Shown: positions 24,130 to 33,800 of the stretch, piece by piece
Position numbering within the stretch: the first letter of the stretch is position 1
Layout of the letters: every line of letters begins with the position of its first letter
Assembly (NCBI GenBank): GCA_007124945.1
Contig: SLED01000197.1
Coordinates: forward strand, 1 to 40,888
Source: Salinibacteraceae bacterium
GTDB taxonomy: Bacteria; Bacteroidota; Rhodothermia; Rhodothermales; Salinibacteraceae
DNA length: 40,888 nucleotides
Direction: 5' to 3'
Program-made: the position numbers and the translations under genes
Notes under the pieces: generated by a model
Told to the model about the DNA's origin: nothing
What the model saw: the letters and a program-made list of their open reading frames with translations, nothing else
Database searches by the model: none

Positions 24130-26106
24130 ATGGATAGTTATCAAGATCCTGCCATCGGCAAAGAGGTGGACGGGTACCGTATTTTGGAGGTGCTCGGGCA
24201 GGGGGGGATGGGCATCGTCTACAAGGCAGAGGATGTCAACCTCTCCCGCATGGTTGCGCTCAAGATGATCGATCCGGGACTGGCCCGTGATGAAGCCTTT
24301 CTGCGTCGATTCCGTGCAGAGGCCCGCGCACTTGCGCGCATCGATAGCCGGCATATCGTTAGCGTCCACGCGCTGCGGGAGACCGATCTGGGCCTCTTTA
24401 TCGTGATGGAATTTGTGGATGGAGGCACGGTGTCCGATCTGCTGGAGGATGGACCCATGGCGTGGGAGGAGGCGCTTCCTGTCATACTTCAGACGCTCTC
24501 AGCACTCGAGGATGCCCACAGCGTGGGCGTATGGCATCGCGACATCAAACCCGGAAACATCCTGATATCGAAGGACGGCAAGGTGAAGGTAACCGACTTC
24601 GGTCTGGCCAAGCTCCATCAGGCCGGCGACGGATCGCAAACCGTGACGCAGGGCATTTCGGGTACGCTCTACTACATGTCGCCCGAGCAGGTAAAGGGGG
24701 GCGTTGATCTGGATCACCGGACGGACCTCTACTCCGCCGGCATGATGATCTACAAGATGCTGGCGGGTAGGCTTCCATTTGATCGCTCGGCTGGCGACTT
24801 TGCCATCATGCGCAAAATTGTAGAGGAGCCCGTACCCCGCCTCGACGGAGCCCGGGACGACCTGCCCCCGGCGCTCGTGGATGCTGTAGAAAAGGCCTTG
24901 CGCAAAGATCCCGACGATCGTTTTGCTACGGCCCGAGAGATGCGTCGGACCCTGGAAGGGCTCGCGGAAGCCGGAGCCCCCACACCGGTGCCCGACAGAT
25001 CACGAGACACGGCAGCAGCGAACACTGGCACAACGAAGCGGGGCTGGCTGATAGCCGTCTCCACCCTGCTGCTCCTGATGATTCCCCTGTCTGTCTATCT
25101 TTATCCGGCTGGAGAGAACGGGGACACAGCCTATTCGCTTGCCGAAATTACCACAGATCCCGAGGGTGCCACCGTTATGCTGGACGGAGACGTGGTGGGC
25201 GAATCGCCTGTACAAAATCTTCAACTGGAGCGCGATGAAGTAACCGTTCGAGTCCAAAAAGAAGGGTATGCAGCTGTTGACACGGTGGTGCTGTTGCAGG
25301 CCGGAAGTCCTGCGCAGCTCAGTCTTACGCTTGCTGAAGAGATGGACACAGGGACCCTCCGCATTACCTCAACACCGGAGGACGCCAACGTTTACGTAAA
25401 TGGCGAGGCGATTGGAGTAACGCCGTTCGTACATTCAGAGTGGCCATCGGGGATTGCCACAATCCGCCTGGAGAAGGAGGGGTACGAGCACTGGGAGGAG
25501 GCAGACGTTGAGATTGCGTCGGGCGAGGCGCAACATGTTGCCGCCAACCTTGAGCCCATCGCCGCGGGGCCCGGCGATACGACCGAAGAACCGGATCCCA
25601 CGCCCGAACCGGAGCCTGCCACCCTCTTGGCCGAGGTGCATCCCACGGGCACCATTTCGGTAGCGGGGCGGCAGGCTGAGAGCAGTGGCACGTTCCAGCT
25701 TCAACCGGATACGCACCAACTCGTCTTCTCCCATCCCGAGCACGGCTCTGTGGATACCACCTTGCAGTTAAGTGAGGCTGAACAGCACAACATCGCCGCG
25801 TATTTCGAGCATGAGGTCAATATTAACACCGACGGCCCGTGGGCTTCCATCCGGCTAAACGGCGAGAGCATCGATGCCACTACCCCGCGGCGTCTCAACC
25901 TCGGACCCGGCACCCACGTGCTCCACCTTCGGATAGATGGCAGGGACGAGTTCGAGATCGACGGCGGCGTACATCGCATCGAAGTAGCCGGTGAGGAACG
26001 CTTCCGACGCGAGTTTACAGGAAACGAGTATACACTTACGCTGGAGCCGGCATTCCAGCCGCACGATCACTTTCTGATTTTCCGAACGCATGAACGATCG
26101 CCGTAA
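24130..26106 (+). CDS. Transmembrane Ser/Thr protein kinase with PEGA repeats (PpkA-like)
   Basis: The 658-aa Hanks-type kinase has an intact cytoplasmic catalytic domain: Gly-loop GQGGMG (23-28), Lys45 in VALKM, HRD at 136-138, DFG at 156-158 and 'YYMSPEQ' as the APE-like motif. A Pro/Thr-rich juxtamembrane region leads to one transmembrane helix (about 306-325). The outer part carries two clear PEGA domains (about 338-404 and 408-475; 'DPEGATVMLDGDVVGESP', 'PEDANVYVNGEAIGVTP') and two weaker PEGA-like beta segments to residue 610. PEGA domains are surface or cell-wall associated and could be the signal input. Likely substrates are ligands of the upstream FHA domain; the upstream PP2C is the natural antagonist. 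Confidence 0.94.
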   Translation: MDSYQDPAIGKEVDGYRILEVLGQGGMGIVYKAEDVNLSRMVALKMIDPGLARDEAFLRRFRAEARALARIDSRHIVSVHALRETDLGLFIVMEFVDGGTVSDLLEDGPMAWEEALPVILQTLSALEDAHSVGVWHRDIKPGNILISKDGKVKVTDFGLAKLHQAGDGSQTVTQGISGTLYYMSPEQVKGGVDLDHRTDLYSAGMMIYKMLAGRLPFDRSAGDFAIMRKIVEEPVPRLDGARDDLPPALVDAVEKALRKDPDDRFATAREMRRTLEGLAEAGAPTPVPDRSRDTAAANTGTTKRGWLIAVSTLLLLMIPLSVYLYPAGENGDTAYSLAEITTDPEGATVMLDGDVVGESPVQNLQLERDEVTVRVQKEGYAAVDTVVLLQAGSPAQLSLTLAEEMDTGTLRITSTPEDANVYVNGEAIGVTPFVHSEWPSGIATIRLEKEGYEHWEEADVEIASGEAQHVAANLEPIAAGPGDTTEEPDPTPEPEPATLLAEVHPTGTISVAGRQAESSGTFQLQPDTHQLVFSHPEHGSVDTTLQLSEAEQHNIAAYFEHEVNINTDGPWASIRLNGESIDATTPRRLNLGPGTHVLHLRIDGRDEFEIDGGVHRIEVAGEERFRREFTGNEYTLTLEPAFQPHDHFLIFRTHERSP

Positions 26107-26277
26107 AAGGAAAGGTTACAGGAGCGTACGGCGTGATGGACGTGAGGCAGGGCTGCAGGAAATGCCGGAAGCATTCGAGCCCTTCGTGAAAACGGAAGAA
26201 TGCGTGTCCTACAGGAGGGTGATACTTCGCTTAATAATGTAACAGGATGATGAAACTGGTGCGATGCTGCCATTGAT

Positions 26278-26284
26278 AAAGGGG
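26278..26284 (+). promoter_or_regulatory. Ribosome binding site of the first CsgG-like gene
   Basis: AAAGGGG at 26278-26284 lies five nt before the ATG at 26290. It fixes the start and marks a fresh translation unit after the 183-nt gap behind the kinase gene. Confidence 0.5.
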
Positions 26285-26289
26285 TACCT

Positions 26290-28071
26290 ATGTGGTTCAA
26301 GCATGCAATGTGGAATAGATTTTTTCGACGATTACTGGCGTTTTTCGTAGGCGTCCTCTGCCTGTGCTTTACTCTGCATGATGCGCACGGACAGGAAGAT
26401 CCGCTGGAGGAGGGCACCGAGGCGTACTATGCGGGGGACTACAGCGGGGCTGTGGAGCTGCTCCAGGAGGTTCTGGCCGACGCCGATGCCACCGATGAGG
26501 CGAGGCGACAGGCCTTGCGGTATCTCGGCCGCTCCTTCATCCACGAAGGAGACGAAGATGAAGCACGGGAAGCGGTTCGCGACCTGTTGAATTTGGAGCC
26601 ACCGCCCGTAGAGTTCGACCCCGATGTTGAGCCACCTCCTTTGATGCGCCTCTATTACGAGTTGCGCCGCGAGCAGGAGGCTGCCGATGCCGAGGATGGA
26701 ATGCAAACCCTCGCAATACTCGACTTCGCGAACGACTCGGTAGATGAACGCGATCGGTACGATGGACTAACGCGCGGTTTGCCTTCAATGATGATAAGCC
26801 ACATGAGTGGGGCTACCGGCCTGCGCGTGATTGAGCGAGAGCGCATTCAATGGATACTGGACGAACTTGAGTTTCAGCAGGATGCCGAGCTCGTGGATCA
26901 GGAAACCGCGGTGGAAACCGGTCAATTGCTTGGCGTTCACGCGGTTGTGATGGGGAGCTTCATTGTTCACGAAGATGAAATGACGCTCACCGCGCGCCTC
27001 GTCGAAGTTGAAACAGGCCATACACCGCTCTCGGAGCAGGTATCTGGCTCGGCCAATAACTTCTCCGACCTGATAGCAGAGCTCAGCGGAAAGCTGTCGG
27101 ATGCACTTGGCGTGGAAGTGGGAGCTGGCGCAGGCGAGGGCGAAACGCGCTCGCTGGAGGCTATCATGGCCTATTCGCAGGGGTTGGCCGCGCAGGAAGA
27201 AGGGAATTACCGGCGGGCCTATACGGAATTCGTCCGTGCCCTTGAGCTCGATCCTGGATACACCCGGGCAGAGCGCCGCGCGGAGAGCCTCCGACCCATG
27301 ATTGCAGGGCCCGTCACCTCTACCTCGCTTACGATTGGGTTTCAGAATACCGACTTCTACTTCGCCGGACAGGGTACCGATACCGTCTTCGACTTCAGTT
27401 CCCCGCTGTTTGCGGTAACACTTTCAAGTCACCGCGGATCACTGACGGCGGCGTATGGGACCTCGACGCTCACGTCGGTTGCTACCGGTGAGGAACCAGC
27501 CTTCCAGGCCAGCCAGCAACTGCTGCAAATAAGCGGTACCTACGGTGGGAATGCCTATCTTGCACACACGATTGAGCAAGCTCCCCTGGCCATCTACGTG
27601 CCCTTCCGACTGAAGGGCGGCTACCAGTATGTGAACACGGACGATCCGGGAGTTTTCGAGTCCGAGCTTGAGAGTCAGCACATTGTAGATGCCGGGCTTG
27701 GAGCGGGCATTGGGTCACAGTTTCGATTCACCGATTTGCCCGGTACCAGCGGCACTGCCGTGCTCGGCAATCTCGTGCTTGAGGGCTCAGTCATGTTCAT
27801 CCCGGCAGGCTATGCCAACGTAACGGACGGTTTCGGCGACGTTTACATGAGTCGAACCCGGGACATCAACTTAGAAGTCCGGCTGGTGGAGTTGCTGAGA
27901 ACCGGAGTGGGAAGTGGTCTCGGCATCACACTGGGCTTTACGCATCGAACCATCGGTCGCGCTCAAGAGCAAGTTGACAGCTTCGGTGACGTATTGAGCG
28001 ATGCCTTTGGGGTGGGTAGCCTTGACCGCGTGTCAACTCAGCGACTCTTTCGGGTTGGCATCAACTGGTAG
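26290..28071 (+). CDS. TPR/CsgG-like protein with C-terminal outer-membrane barrel
   Basis: The 593-aa precursor has a signal peptide (about 1-34, ending AHG before QED), a TPR-like helical region (about 37-110), and a segment 'DVEPPPLMRLYYELRRE' shared with the next gene. A CsgG/FlgO-like domain (about 138-270) carries 'LAILDFANDS', 'LRVIERERIQWILDELEF' and 'TGQLLGVHAVVMGSF'. A further TPR follows (about 285-330), then about 260 residues of alternating strands ending in Trp ('RVGINW'), typical of an outer-membrane beta-barrel. It likely sits in the periplasm and outer membrane. It starts a three-gene paralogue series; the exact function is unknown. Curli-type export by a full CsgG pore is not implied, as the match is to the soluble fold. 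Confidence 0.8.
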   Translation: MWFKHAMWNRFFRRLLAFFVGVLCLCFTLHDAHGQEDPLEEGTEAYYAGDYSGAVELLQEVLADADATDEARRQALRYLGRSFIHEGDEDEAREAVRDLLNLEPPPVEFDPDVEPPPLMRLYYELRREQEAADAEDGMQTLAILDFANDSVDERDRYDGLTRGLPSMMISHMSGATGLRVIERERIQWILDELEFQQDAELVDQETAVETGQLLGVHAVVMGSFIVHEDEMTLTARLVEVETGHTPLSEQVSGSANNFSDLIAELSGKLSDALGVEVGAGAGEGETRSLEAIMAYSQGLAAQEEGNYRRAYTEFVRALELDPGYTRAERRAESLRPMIAGPVTSTSLTIGFQNTDFYFAGQGTDTVFDFSSPLFAVTLSSHRGSLTAAYGTSTLTSVATGEEPAFQASQQLLQISGTYGGNAYLAHTIEQAPLAIYVPFRLKGGYQYVNTDDPGVFESELESQHIVDAGLGAGIGSQFRFTDLPGTSGTAVLGNLVLEGSVMFIPAGYANVTDGFGDVYMSRTRDINLEVRLVELLRTGVGSGLGITLGFTHRTIGRAQEQVDSFGDVLSDAFGVGSLDRVSTQRLFRVGINW

Positions 28072-28207
28072 CTGCCCTCGCCCACCGTGGAAATCACCAA
28101 CTAAGTCTCTGGGGTTCATCCAACGGAGTAGAAAAAACCGTTCATAAAAATATTTGGCGCATGACCTTTTGTGCTTAACATGGGTGGCGTTGTTGCGCCT
28201 TTGCGCG

Positions 28208-28213
28208 TATACT
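28208..28213 (+). promoter_or_regulatory. Candidate -10 box (TATACT)
   Basis: TATACT lies about 200 nt before the lipoprotein start. No good -35 at 16-18 nt is visible; TTGTTG at 28190-28195 is too close. Same hexamer as the one before tssB. Weak. Confidence 0.22.
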
Positions 28214-28402
28214 CTTTTAGTAGAGATTAGGCGACCACGAGTGTTGTGGTTGTGCGATTGGTAGCGCACAGGGTCGCTTTAGCAAAGCCCGATACCACAT
28301 GATGTAACACGGGAGGATGGAAGACGCCTGGTCCGTGTTTGTCGTGGGCGGGTACCGGTAGTTTTAAACAGATCAAGTGCAGGTTCTCTATGTCGATGTT
28401 GC

Positions 28403-28409
28403 AAGGAGG
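28403..28409 (+). promoter_or_regulatory. Ribosome binding site fixing the second CsgG-like gene start
   Basis: AAGGAGG at 28403-28409 stands seven nt before ATG 28417. It is the strongest Shine-Dalgarno sequence noted in the window and selects this start over upstream in-frame codons at 28339 and 28390. Confidence 0.65.
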
Positions 28410-28416
28410 CAGATCA

Positions 28417-29523
28417 ATGAAGCGAATTCGACGGATGCCGTTTACGCTTTTCGTCATGATGGCAGCAGCAGTGGTTCTGGTAAGCTGTGCTACGTCGCCG
28501 GCTGTTGACACGTCCGCGGAGGTGAGCGAAGTGACCGCAGACGAGCCCGAAACTGTTGAAACCGTTCCGGATGAGGCCGCGGTTGCTCCGGATCCAGAGC
28601 TTGAGCGCGCCATCAATCAGTATGACGAAGGCCGATACAACGAAGCGATCGAGGCTTTTGCGCAGATCGCACAGGATGGGGAAAGGGAAATCGCGACGCG
28701 GCGCACGGCGTTGCAGTACCTTGGCCGGGCCTATCTCGCCCGGAACGAAATGGAGTATGCGCGCGAGGCGATTCATGAGCTGCTGGAGCTTGAGCCTCCG
28801 CTGGTGGAGTTAAATCCTGATGTTGAGCCTCCTCCTCTTATGAGGCTCTACTACGAGGTGCGAAAGGAATTTGCCGGCAGCTACGAGGTGGAGCGCGAAG
28901 ATTCCGACCTGCACACCATGGCAATCATGGACTTCACGAACAGTTCGGTAGATGATTTTGAGCAGTTCCAGCCGATGCAGCAGGGCTTCGCTTCGATGTT
29001 TATCAACCACATGAGCGGGGCCACCGATCTGCGTGTCATTGAGCGGGAGCGGCTTCAGTGGTTGCTGGAGGAGCTTGAGCTTCAGCGCGACCCGCAATTG
29101 ATTGATCAGTCAACCGCTGTGCAATCCGGACAGCTGCTCGGGGCATCGACCGTATTGTTTGGCTCGTTCACGGTACATGGCGATCAGATGCAGGTAATGG
29201 CGCGTCTGGTGCAGGTAGAAACCGGCGAAATTCTTCTCTCGGAGTCGGTGCGCGGCGAACGCGATAACTTCTTTGATCTCGCCGAACAGTTGAGCCTGGG
29301 AATAGCGCAGTCGATTAATGTGGCGCTGGATCAAGACACGATTGGCGAGCAGCGTGATACCCAGTCGCTGGATGCCATGATGGCCTATTCCGAGGGGTTA
29401 GTCCTGCTTGAGCGAGAGGAGTACGAGGCCGCCTACGAGAAATTTAACGAGGCGCTGGAATATGATCCGGAGTACGAGCGTGCCCGCGCCAGAGCCCAGA
29501 GCGTGCAGCCGTTGCTCAGCTAA
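28417..29523 (+). CDS. TPR/CsgG-like lipoprotein, paralogue 2
   Basis: The 368-aa precursor starts with a lipoprotein signal (MKRIRRMPF..., lipobox LVSC). An acidic Thr/Glu/Val linker, TPR-like helices, the shared 'DVEPPPLMRLYYEVRKE' segment and a CsgG/FlgO-like domain follow ('MAIMDFTNSSVDD', 'LRVIERERLQWLLEELEL', 'SGQLLGASTVLFGSF', 'MARLVQVETGE'). A C-terminal TPR ('AYEKFNEALEYDPEYERARA') closes the protein. It is a close paralogue of the preceding gene but lacks the barrel, so it ends where that protein's membrane domain would begin. Membrane anchoring by lipid replaces anchoring by barrel. Function is unknown; assembly or stabilisation of an envelope complex is inferred from CsgG-like relatives. 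Confidence 0.82.
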   Translation: MKRIRRMPFTLFVMMAAAVVLVSCATSPAVDTSAEVSEVTADEPETVETVPDEAAVAPDPELERAINQYDEGRYNEAIEAFAQIAQDGEREIATRRTALQYLGRAYLARNEMEYAREAIHELLELEPPLVELNPDVEPPPLMRLYYEVRKEFAGSYEVEREDSDLHTMAIMDFTNSSVDDFEQFQPMQQGFASMFINHMSGATDLRVIERERLQWLLEELELQRDPQLIDQSTAVQSGQLLGASTVLFGSFTVHGDQMQVMARLVQVETGEILLSESVRGERDNFFDLAEQLSLGIAQSINVALDQDTIGEQRDTQSLDAMMAYSEGLVLLEREEYEAAYEKFNEALEYDPEYERARARAQSVQPLLS

Positions 29524-29567
29524 TGCCACCCCATCGTTCAATGTAAGTCATCCCCACCCTCGAGTCC

Positions 29568-30875
29568 TTGTTTTCAATCTTCCGGTTTCCTCTTCTCGCT
29601 CTTGTCGCCGGCCTGCTGCTGGCCGGTTGCGCATCGGTGGACTATTCGGTGGTTGACCCGGAGTTGTACGAGGGGACGATAGAGCGCTTGGAGCGAGAGC
29701 TCGAGCGCAACCCGGACAACATGGAGGCGCGTCGGGACCTCGGGATCGTCCACCTTCGCACCGGCCAGTTTCGACAGGCGCGCCAGGAGCTGCGCACCGC
29801 CTATGAGGCAGGTGCAGAGGACCCCGAAACGTTGTTTAGCCTCGGGCTCGCACATGAGCGTTCCGGCGAGCGCCGCGACGCGATGAACATGTACCAGCGA
29901 TATACGGACGTCCCGTCGTCGTCGCGATATCGTGATCCAATGCAAGGCCGGTATCAAATTCTCGTCCGCGATGTCGCACGCGAGCAGGTGCGTAGAGCTT
30001 TGCAGGCTGAGGCAGATCTGGCAGATGTTGCACCAACCAGAGAGGTTGTGGCTGTGGTGCCGCTGGCCTATCAGGGCGATGAACCCAGGTTCGAACCGCT
30101 TGGCTTCGGACTGGCCGAAATGATCTCCGTGGACCTGGCGCAGGTTCGACAGCTTCGCGTTGTTGAGCGAGCCCGGCTTAATGTGCTGCTGGATGAACTG
30201 GAGCTCGCAGCCACCGACTTTGTCGATCAGGAGGCAGCGCCGCGTGCGGGCCGGCTGTTGGGGGCAGGTCGTATTGTTGGAGGGGCATACAACGTATTTG
30301 CTGATGTGGATCTGCAGCTCGACACGGCTTTTTGGGAGCTTGATCGTGCGGAGGAACCCACATTCGATTCGAAGCAGGATGCTCTCGAAAATCTTTTCGT
30401 ACTGCAAAAAGAGCTGGTGTTCGCGCTGCTCGATGAAATGAATATCCGGCTCACAGCAGCGGAGAGAGAGCGCATAGGGGAGCTGCCGACCGACGACCTT
30501 GAGGCTTTTCTCGAGTTCGGTCGTGGACTTATGCTGGAGCGCGTCGGGCAATTCCAGGAGGCGGTGCAGGCCTTTGAGCAGGCCTCCACGCTCGATCCGC
30601 AATTCTCCGAGGCTGTAGCGGCGGGTGAACGGGCGCGAGGGGTAGATGCAGCTTCGGGCGATGCAGCCTCGTTCCAGCGAACAGTGCAGGGGCCTGACAT
30701 CGTAGCCGAGCCGTCGGGCGCTACACCCGTTACCCGGCGTCTGCGCCAGTTGGGCACTGGGCTCGGCATTGGCGAGATCCCGGACGACCCCGCCGATGAG
30801 AGGCGTCCTGCGCCTGAGGTCTCAGACGAGGCGCCTCGCCTGCCCGATCCACCGCCCCCACCATCGAACGATTAG
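29568..30875 (+). CDS. TPR/CsgG-like lipoprotein, paralogue 3
   Basis: The 435-aa product has a lipoprotein signal ('LLALVAGLLLAGC') and TPR repeats (about 35-115; 'EARRDLGIVHLRTGQF', 'ETLFSLGLAHERSG'). The CsgG/FlgO-like domain (about 160-290) has 'LRVVERARLNVLLDELEL' and 'AGRLLGAGRIVGGAY', a TPR lies near 315-345, and the C-terminal tail is Pro/Asp-rich, ending in a run of prolines. It is more diverged than the two preceding paralogues and lacks the DVEPPPLMRLYYE segment. The start must be TTG 29568, as no ATG or GTG sits in frame before the signal peptide; this makes the exact start less certain. It lies 44 nt after paralogue 2 and 16 nt before the giant secreted protein, so these are probably cotranscribed. 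Confidence 0.8.
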   Translation: MFSIFRFPLLALVAGLLLAGCASVDYSVVDPELYEGTIERLERELERNPDNMEARRDLGIVHLRTGQFRQARQELRTAYEAGAEDPETLFSLGLAHERSGERRDAMNMYQRYTDVPSSSRYRDPMQGRYQILVRDVAREQVRRALQAEADLADVAPTREVVAVVPLAYQGDEPRFEPLGFGLAEMISVDLAQVRQLRVVERARLNVLLDELELAATDFVDQEAAPRAGRLLGAGRIVGGAYNVFADVDLQLDTAFWELDRAEEPTFDSKQDALENLFVLQKELVFALLDEMNIRLTAAERERIGELPTDDLEAFLEFGRGLMLERVGQFQEAVQAFEQASTLDPQFSEAVAAGERARGVDAASGDAASFQRTVQGPDIVAEPSGATPVTRRLRQLGTGLGIGEIPDDPADERRPAPEVSDEAPRLPDPPPPPSND

Positions 30876-30891
30876 TCGCGAGGCGCCAGGT

Positions 30892-33800
30892 ATGCATCGA
30901 GCTCCATCACTTCTGTGCATTGCCCTGATCGCAGGCATACTGCTGATGCTTGTGGCCGTGCCGAATATGGCAGTGGGCCAGCTGGCTGACACTCCGTCGC
31001 CTCGAGCGGGATTCGACCAGGCCAACAGCCGGCAGAGCGACTTTGGTGCAGAGCCAGAGACGTGGACGGTGGAGTTGGAAGGTACGGGCGACCGGTCCCT
31101 TAGCTGGCCCGTTATCGCCAGCGATGGCGCACTGGTGCTGGTGGACTCGTTTTTCGAAGAGTTCGAGGAAGAGGTAGGCTCCCCTGTGGTGGTCGTGCTC
31201 GAGCCTGACGGATCGACCCGGTGGTCTGTAGCGGTAGATGATTTTCCCGGGCAGGCAATAGGCGCGCCCGCCATTACAGAAGACGATATCATCATTGCAG
31301 CATTCGCCTCGACAGAACAGGCTACTGGTCTGATTGCTGTCTTCGATGAGGCTGGTGAGTTTGGAGCGCAGTTCGTAGATGAGCTGGCGGAGTTCAATGA
31401 GGGAGACCTCAGCGCAGACCGACGCGGAGGTGCCGCTCAAACCCCATTGTTGGATACTGAAGGACGTCTGTTCGTGCGCATGGAGGGAACCCTACTTGCC
31501 TTCGATGTGCCAGATGATGTGGGTCCCGACAACCTTTTAGAGGAGCTCTGGCGGGTGGATATCGGATTTCGTTGCCTGAATATTGGGCCGGATAACAGCA
31601 TCTACGGCGCTACCGGTTCTGATCTTTTCCGCCTGGACCCCGACTCGGGAGATCTGCTCAGCGAACCCATTCCCGTTAATGCGCAACAGGAGGGCTGCCC
31701 GGCTATCGACGATGACGGCAACGTATATGTCAGTAACGGCGTGGAGGTGGAACGCTGGGACCCGACACTCACTGAACTTGAGTGGGCTTCAGGAGAAGGA
31801 GTTTCGGCGCCGCTGTCAACACCTGTACTCTCCCCGGATCAGACCGCACTGTACTTTCATGGCCAGCCCGACGAAATAAGCGCCACCAGCCTGATAGCGC
31901 TGGACACGTCCACTGGCGATCAGCTGTGGAGCGTCGAAGGGGAAGAAGATCTGCTCGATGGCACGGCGCCATCCGTCAGTTCTGACGGACTGATCTTCTT
32001 CTCCGCCACCGGGGAGCCAGATCCGATAGAGGGTCCGCGAAGCAGCTTCTTCGCCGTGAATCAAGACGGGGAGCTTGTGCTAACACAGGAATTCACCACT
32101 CCCAATAACGACGCCCCGATCCTTGTCGGGCCGCCGATACTCTCCTCTACGGGAGGCGTGTATCAGACCACCTCGGGATCATCCTTCGACCAGGCCACGC
32201 ATCTGCAGGCGTTTCCCCTGCCCCGGGTGACGGTGTCGGATGAGGAGCTCGATTTCGGTCCCGTGGAGATCGGGCAGAGCGCTTCGCAAACCTTTGTGCT
32301 CGAAAATGATAGCGAGGCTACGCTAATCGTGGAAGAGCTTGCGCTGGATGACCCGGCAGAAGCGTTCTCGGTCTCGATTGATGAGGAGGAGCTTGACCCT
32401 GGCACTTCAGCAGAAGTGGAGGTGAACTTCGAGCCGCCATCTGCGGGACTGATCGAAGGCGTACTTTCCATTATCACAAATCTCGGAACTGTAGAAGTCA
32501 CACTCTCGGGCGAGGGTACGCGAGCGGTAGCGCCCGGCATCTGGCCGCGGCAGGGCTTCGATGCCGCCAACACGCGAACGAGCCCGTTTGGAGGGGGTAG
32601 CTCGTGGATAGCCTCGTTTGCGTCGCTGGAGGCATCCACGCCGGCAATCGCCGAAGATGGCACACTCTATCTCGTGGTTGAAGATGAGCTGGTAGCCCGC
32701 TCTTCCGATGGCGATGAACTGTGGCGAACCACGCTACCGATTGACACCGAACAATCTGCCCCCGTGCCCCCGGTGATAGCGACCGACGGGACCATCTACG
32801 TGTTTGATGGATCACTTGCAGGCGTAATTGCTGCTGTCGACCCCGATGGTGAGTTTCTCTGGGAGTGGCAGCGCTCAGAGGTGCCAGCACAGGTGAATGA
32901 TACCCTTCCCGGTCTCATCCTGACGGATACGGGACTGCTCCTCGCCTCAGACGGGTTTGATGTTTTCGCCGTTGAGCCCCTTGAGGATGACGCCTCATTC
33001 TTGTGGGAGCGCTTCACGCGAACCGAGGCGCCGCTGGGGTGCCTCGCTGCCTCGTCGGATGGTGCGGTTGTTTATCTTGTCGATCCAGTACTGAACGGAG
33101 GTACGCTGGAGGCTCTGGATGCAGATACCGGTGAGGAGCTCTGGGCGCTGGATGAGGTCGCGCCGGCACCCGCATGTCCGGCTATTGATGAGGACGGAAC
33201 GCTCTACCTTTTCGATCAGGAGGAAGATGCGCTGGCGGTAGTGAGCGATGACGGAGACCTCCTCGATGCATGGTTCTTGACCCCACCGCAAAGCCCCGAG
33301 AGTTTTCTCACGCCCACCGCCGGAGGGGATGGGAGTATCTACTTCGCAGCAAACTATGCCGGCGGAAACGGGGAGGAGCCCTTTGTCCTCCTGCAGGCTG
33401 TCGACGATGTGGGCGCGGGACTCTGGGTCGAGGAGCTTCGGGGAGCGGGAGGAGACGGACTTGCGGTCGAGACTGATGGCAATCTTCATCTCGGCCTTCA
33501 GGTCTCTCAGGAAGAGGAGGTCTTCGACACCGGAGAGGGACTTACGCTGAATGCCGCAACCGGCGGATTTGTGCAGCGCTACACCTCCTCCGACGGGCTT
33601 GCAGCGGCCCCGGTGGTAGCGGGAGATGGTACCGCGTACTTCCTCGGCCAGAGCACTACCGGAGATAATATGCGCTCGCTCCATGCTGTTCAGATGAGCG
33701 AGCTGGCAGCCAGTACTGAGTCAGTAGATTTTGGTGCAGTGGAGGTGGGCAGCGATGCCGTGGATATGCTTGAGCTCACGAACGCCGGGCCTGCCAGCAT

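Larger units (their letters stand above)
28072..28416. other. 345-nt non-coding gap between two CsgG-like genes
   Basis: No gene is convincing; the frame reaching up to 28339 lacks protein-like features before the lipoprotein start. The gap holds an A+T-rich stretch (28130-28155), AACGG/CCGTT and ACCAC/GTGGT short inverted repeats (the latter at 28234-28238 and 28246-28250) and a TATACT. It may hold a promoter for the second and third paralogues. Confidence 0.5.

Noticed and set aside
29574-30602. 342-codon open frame on the minus strand
   Set aside because: It lies antisense inside the third CsgG-like lipoprotein gene, has no family features or usable start, and is Cys/His/Arg-rich in the manner of shadow frames in G+C-rich DNA.
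32995-33684. 229-codon open frame on the minus strand
   Set aside because: Antisense to the second propeller of the giant protein; no domain or start signal.
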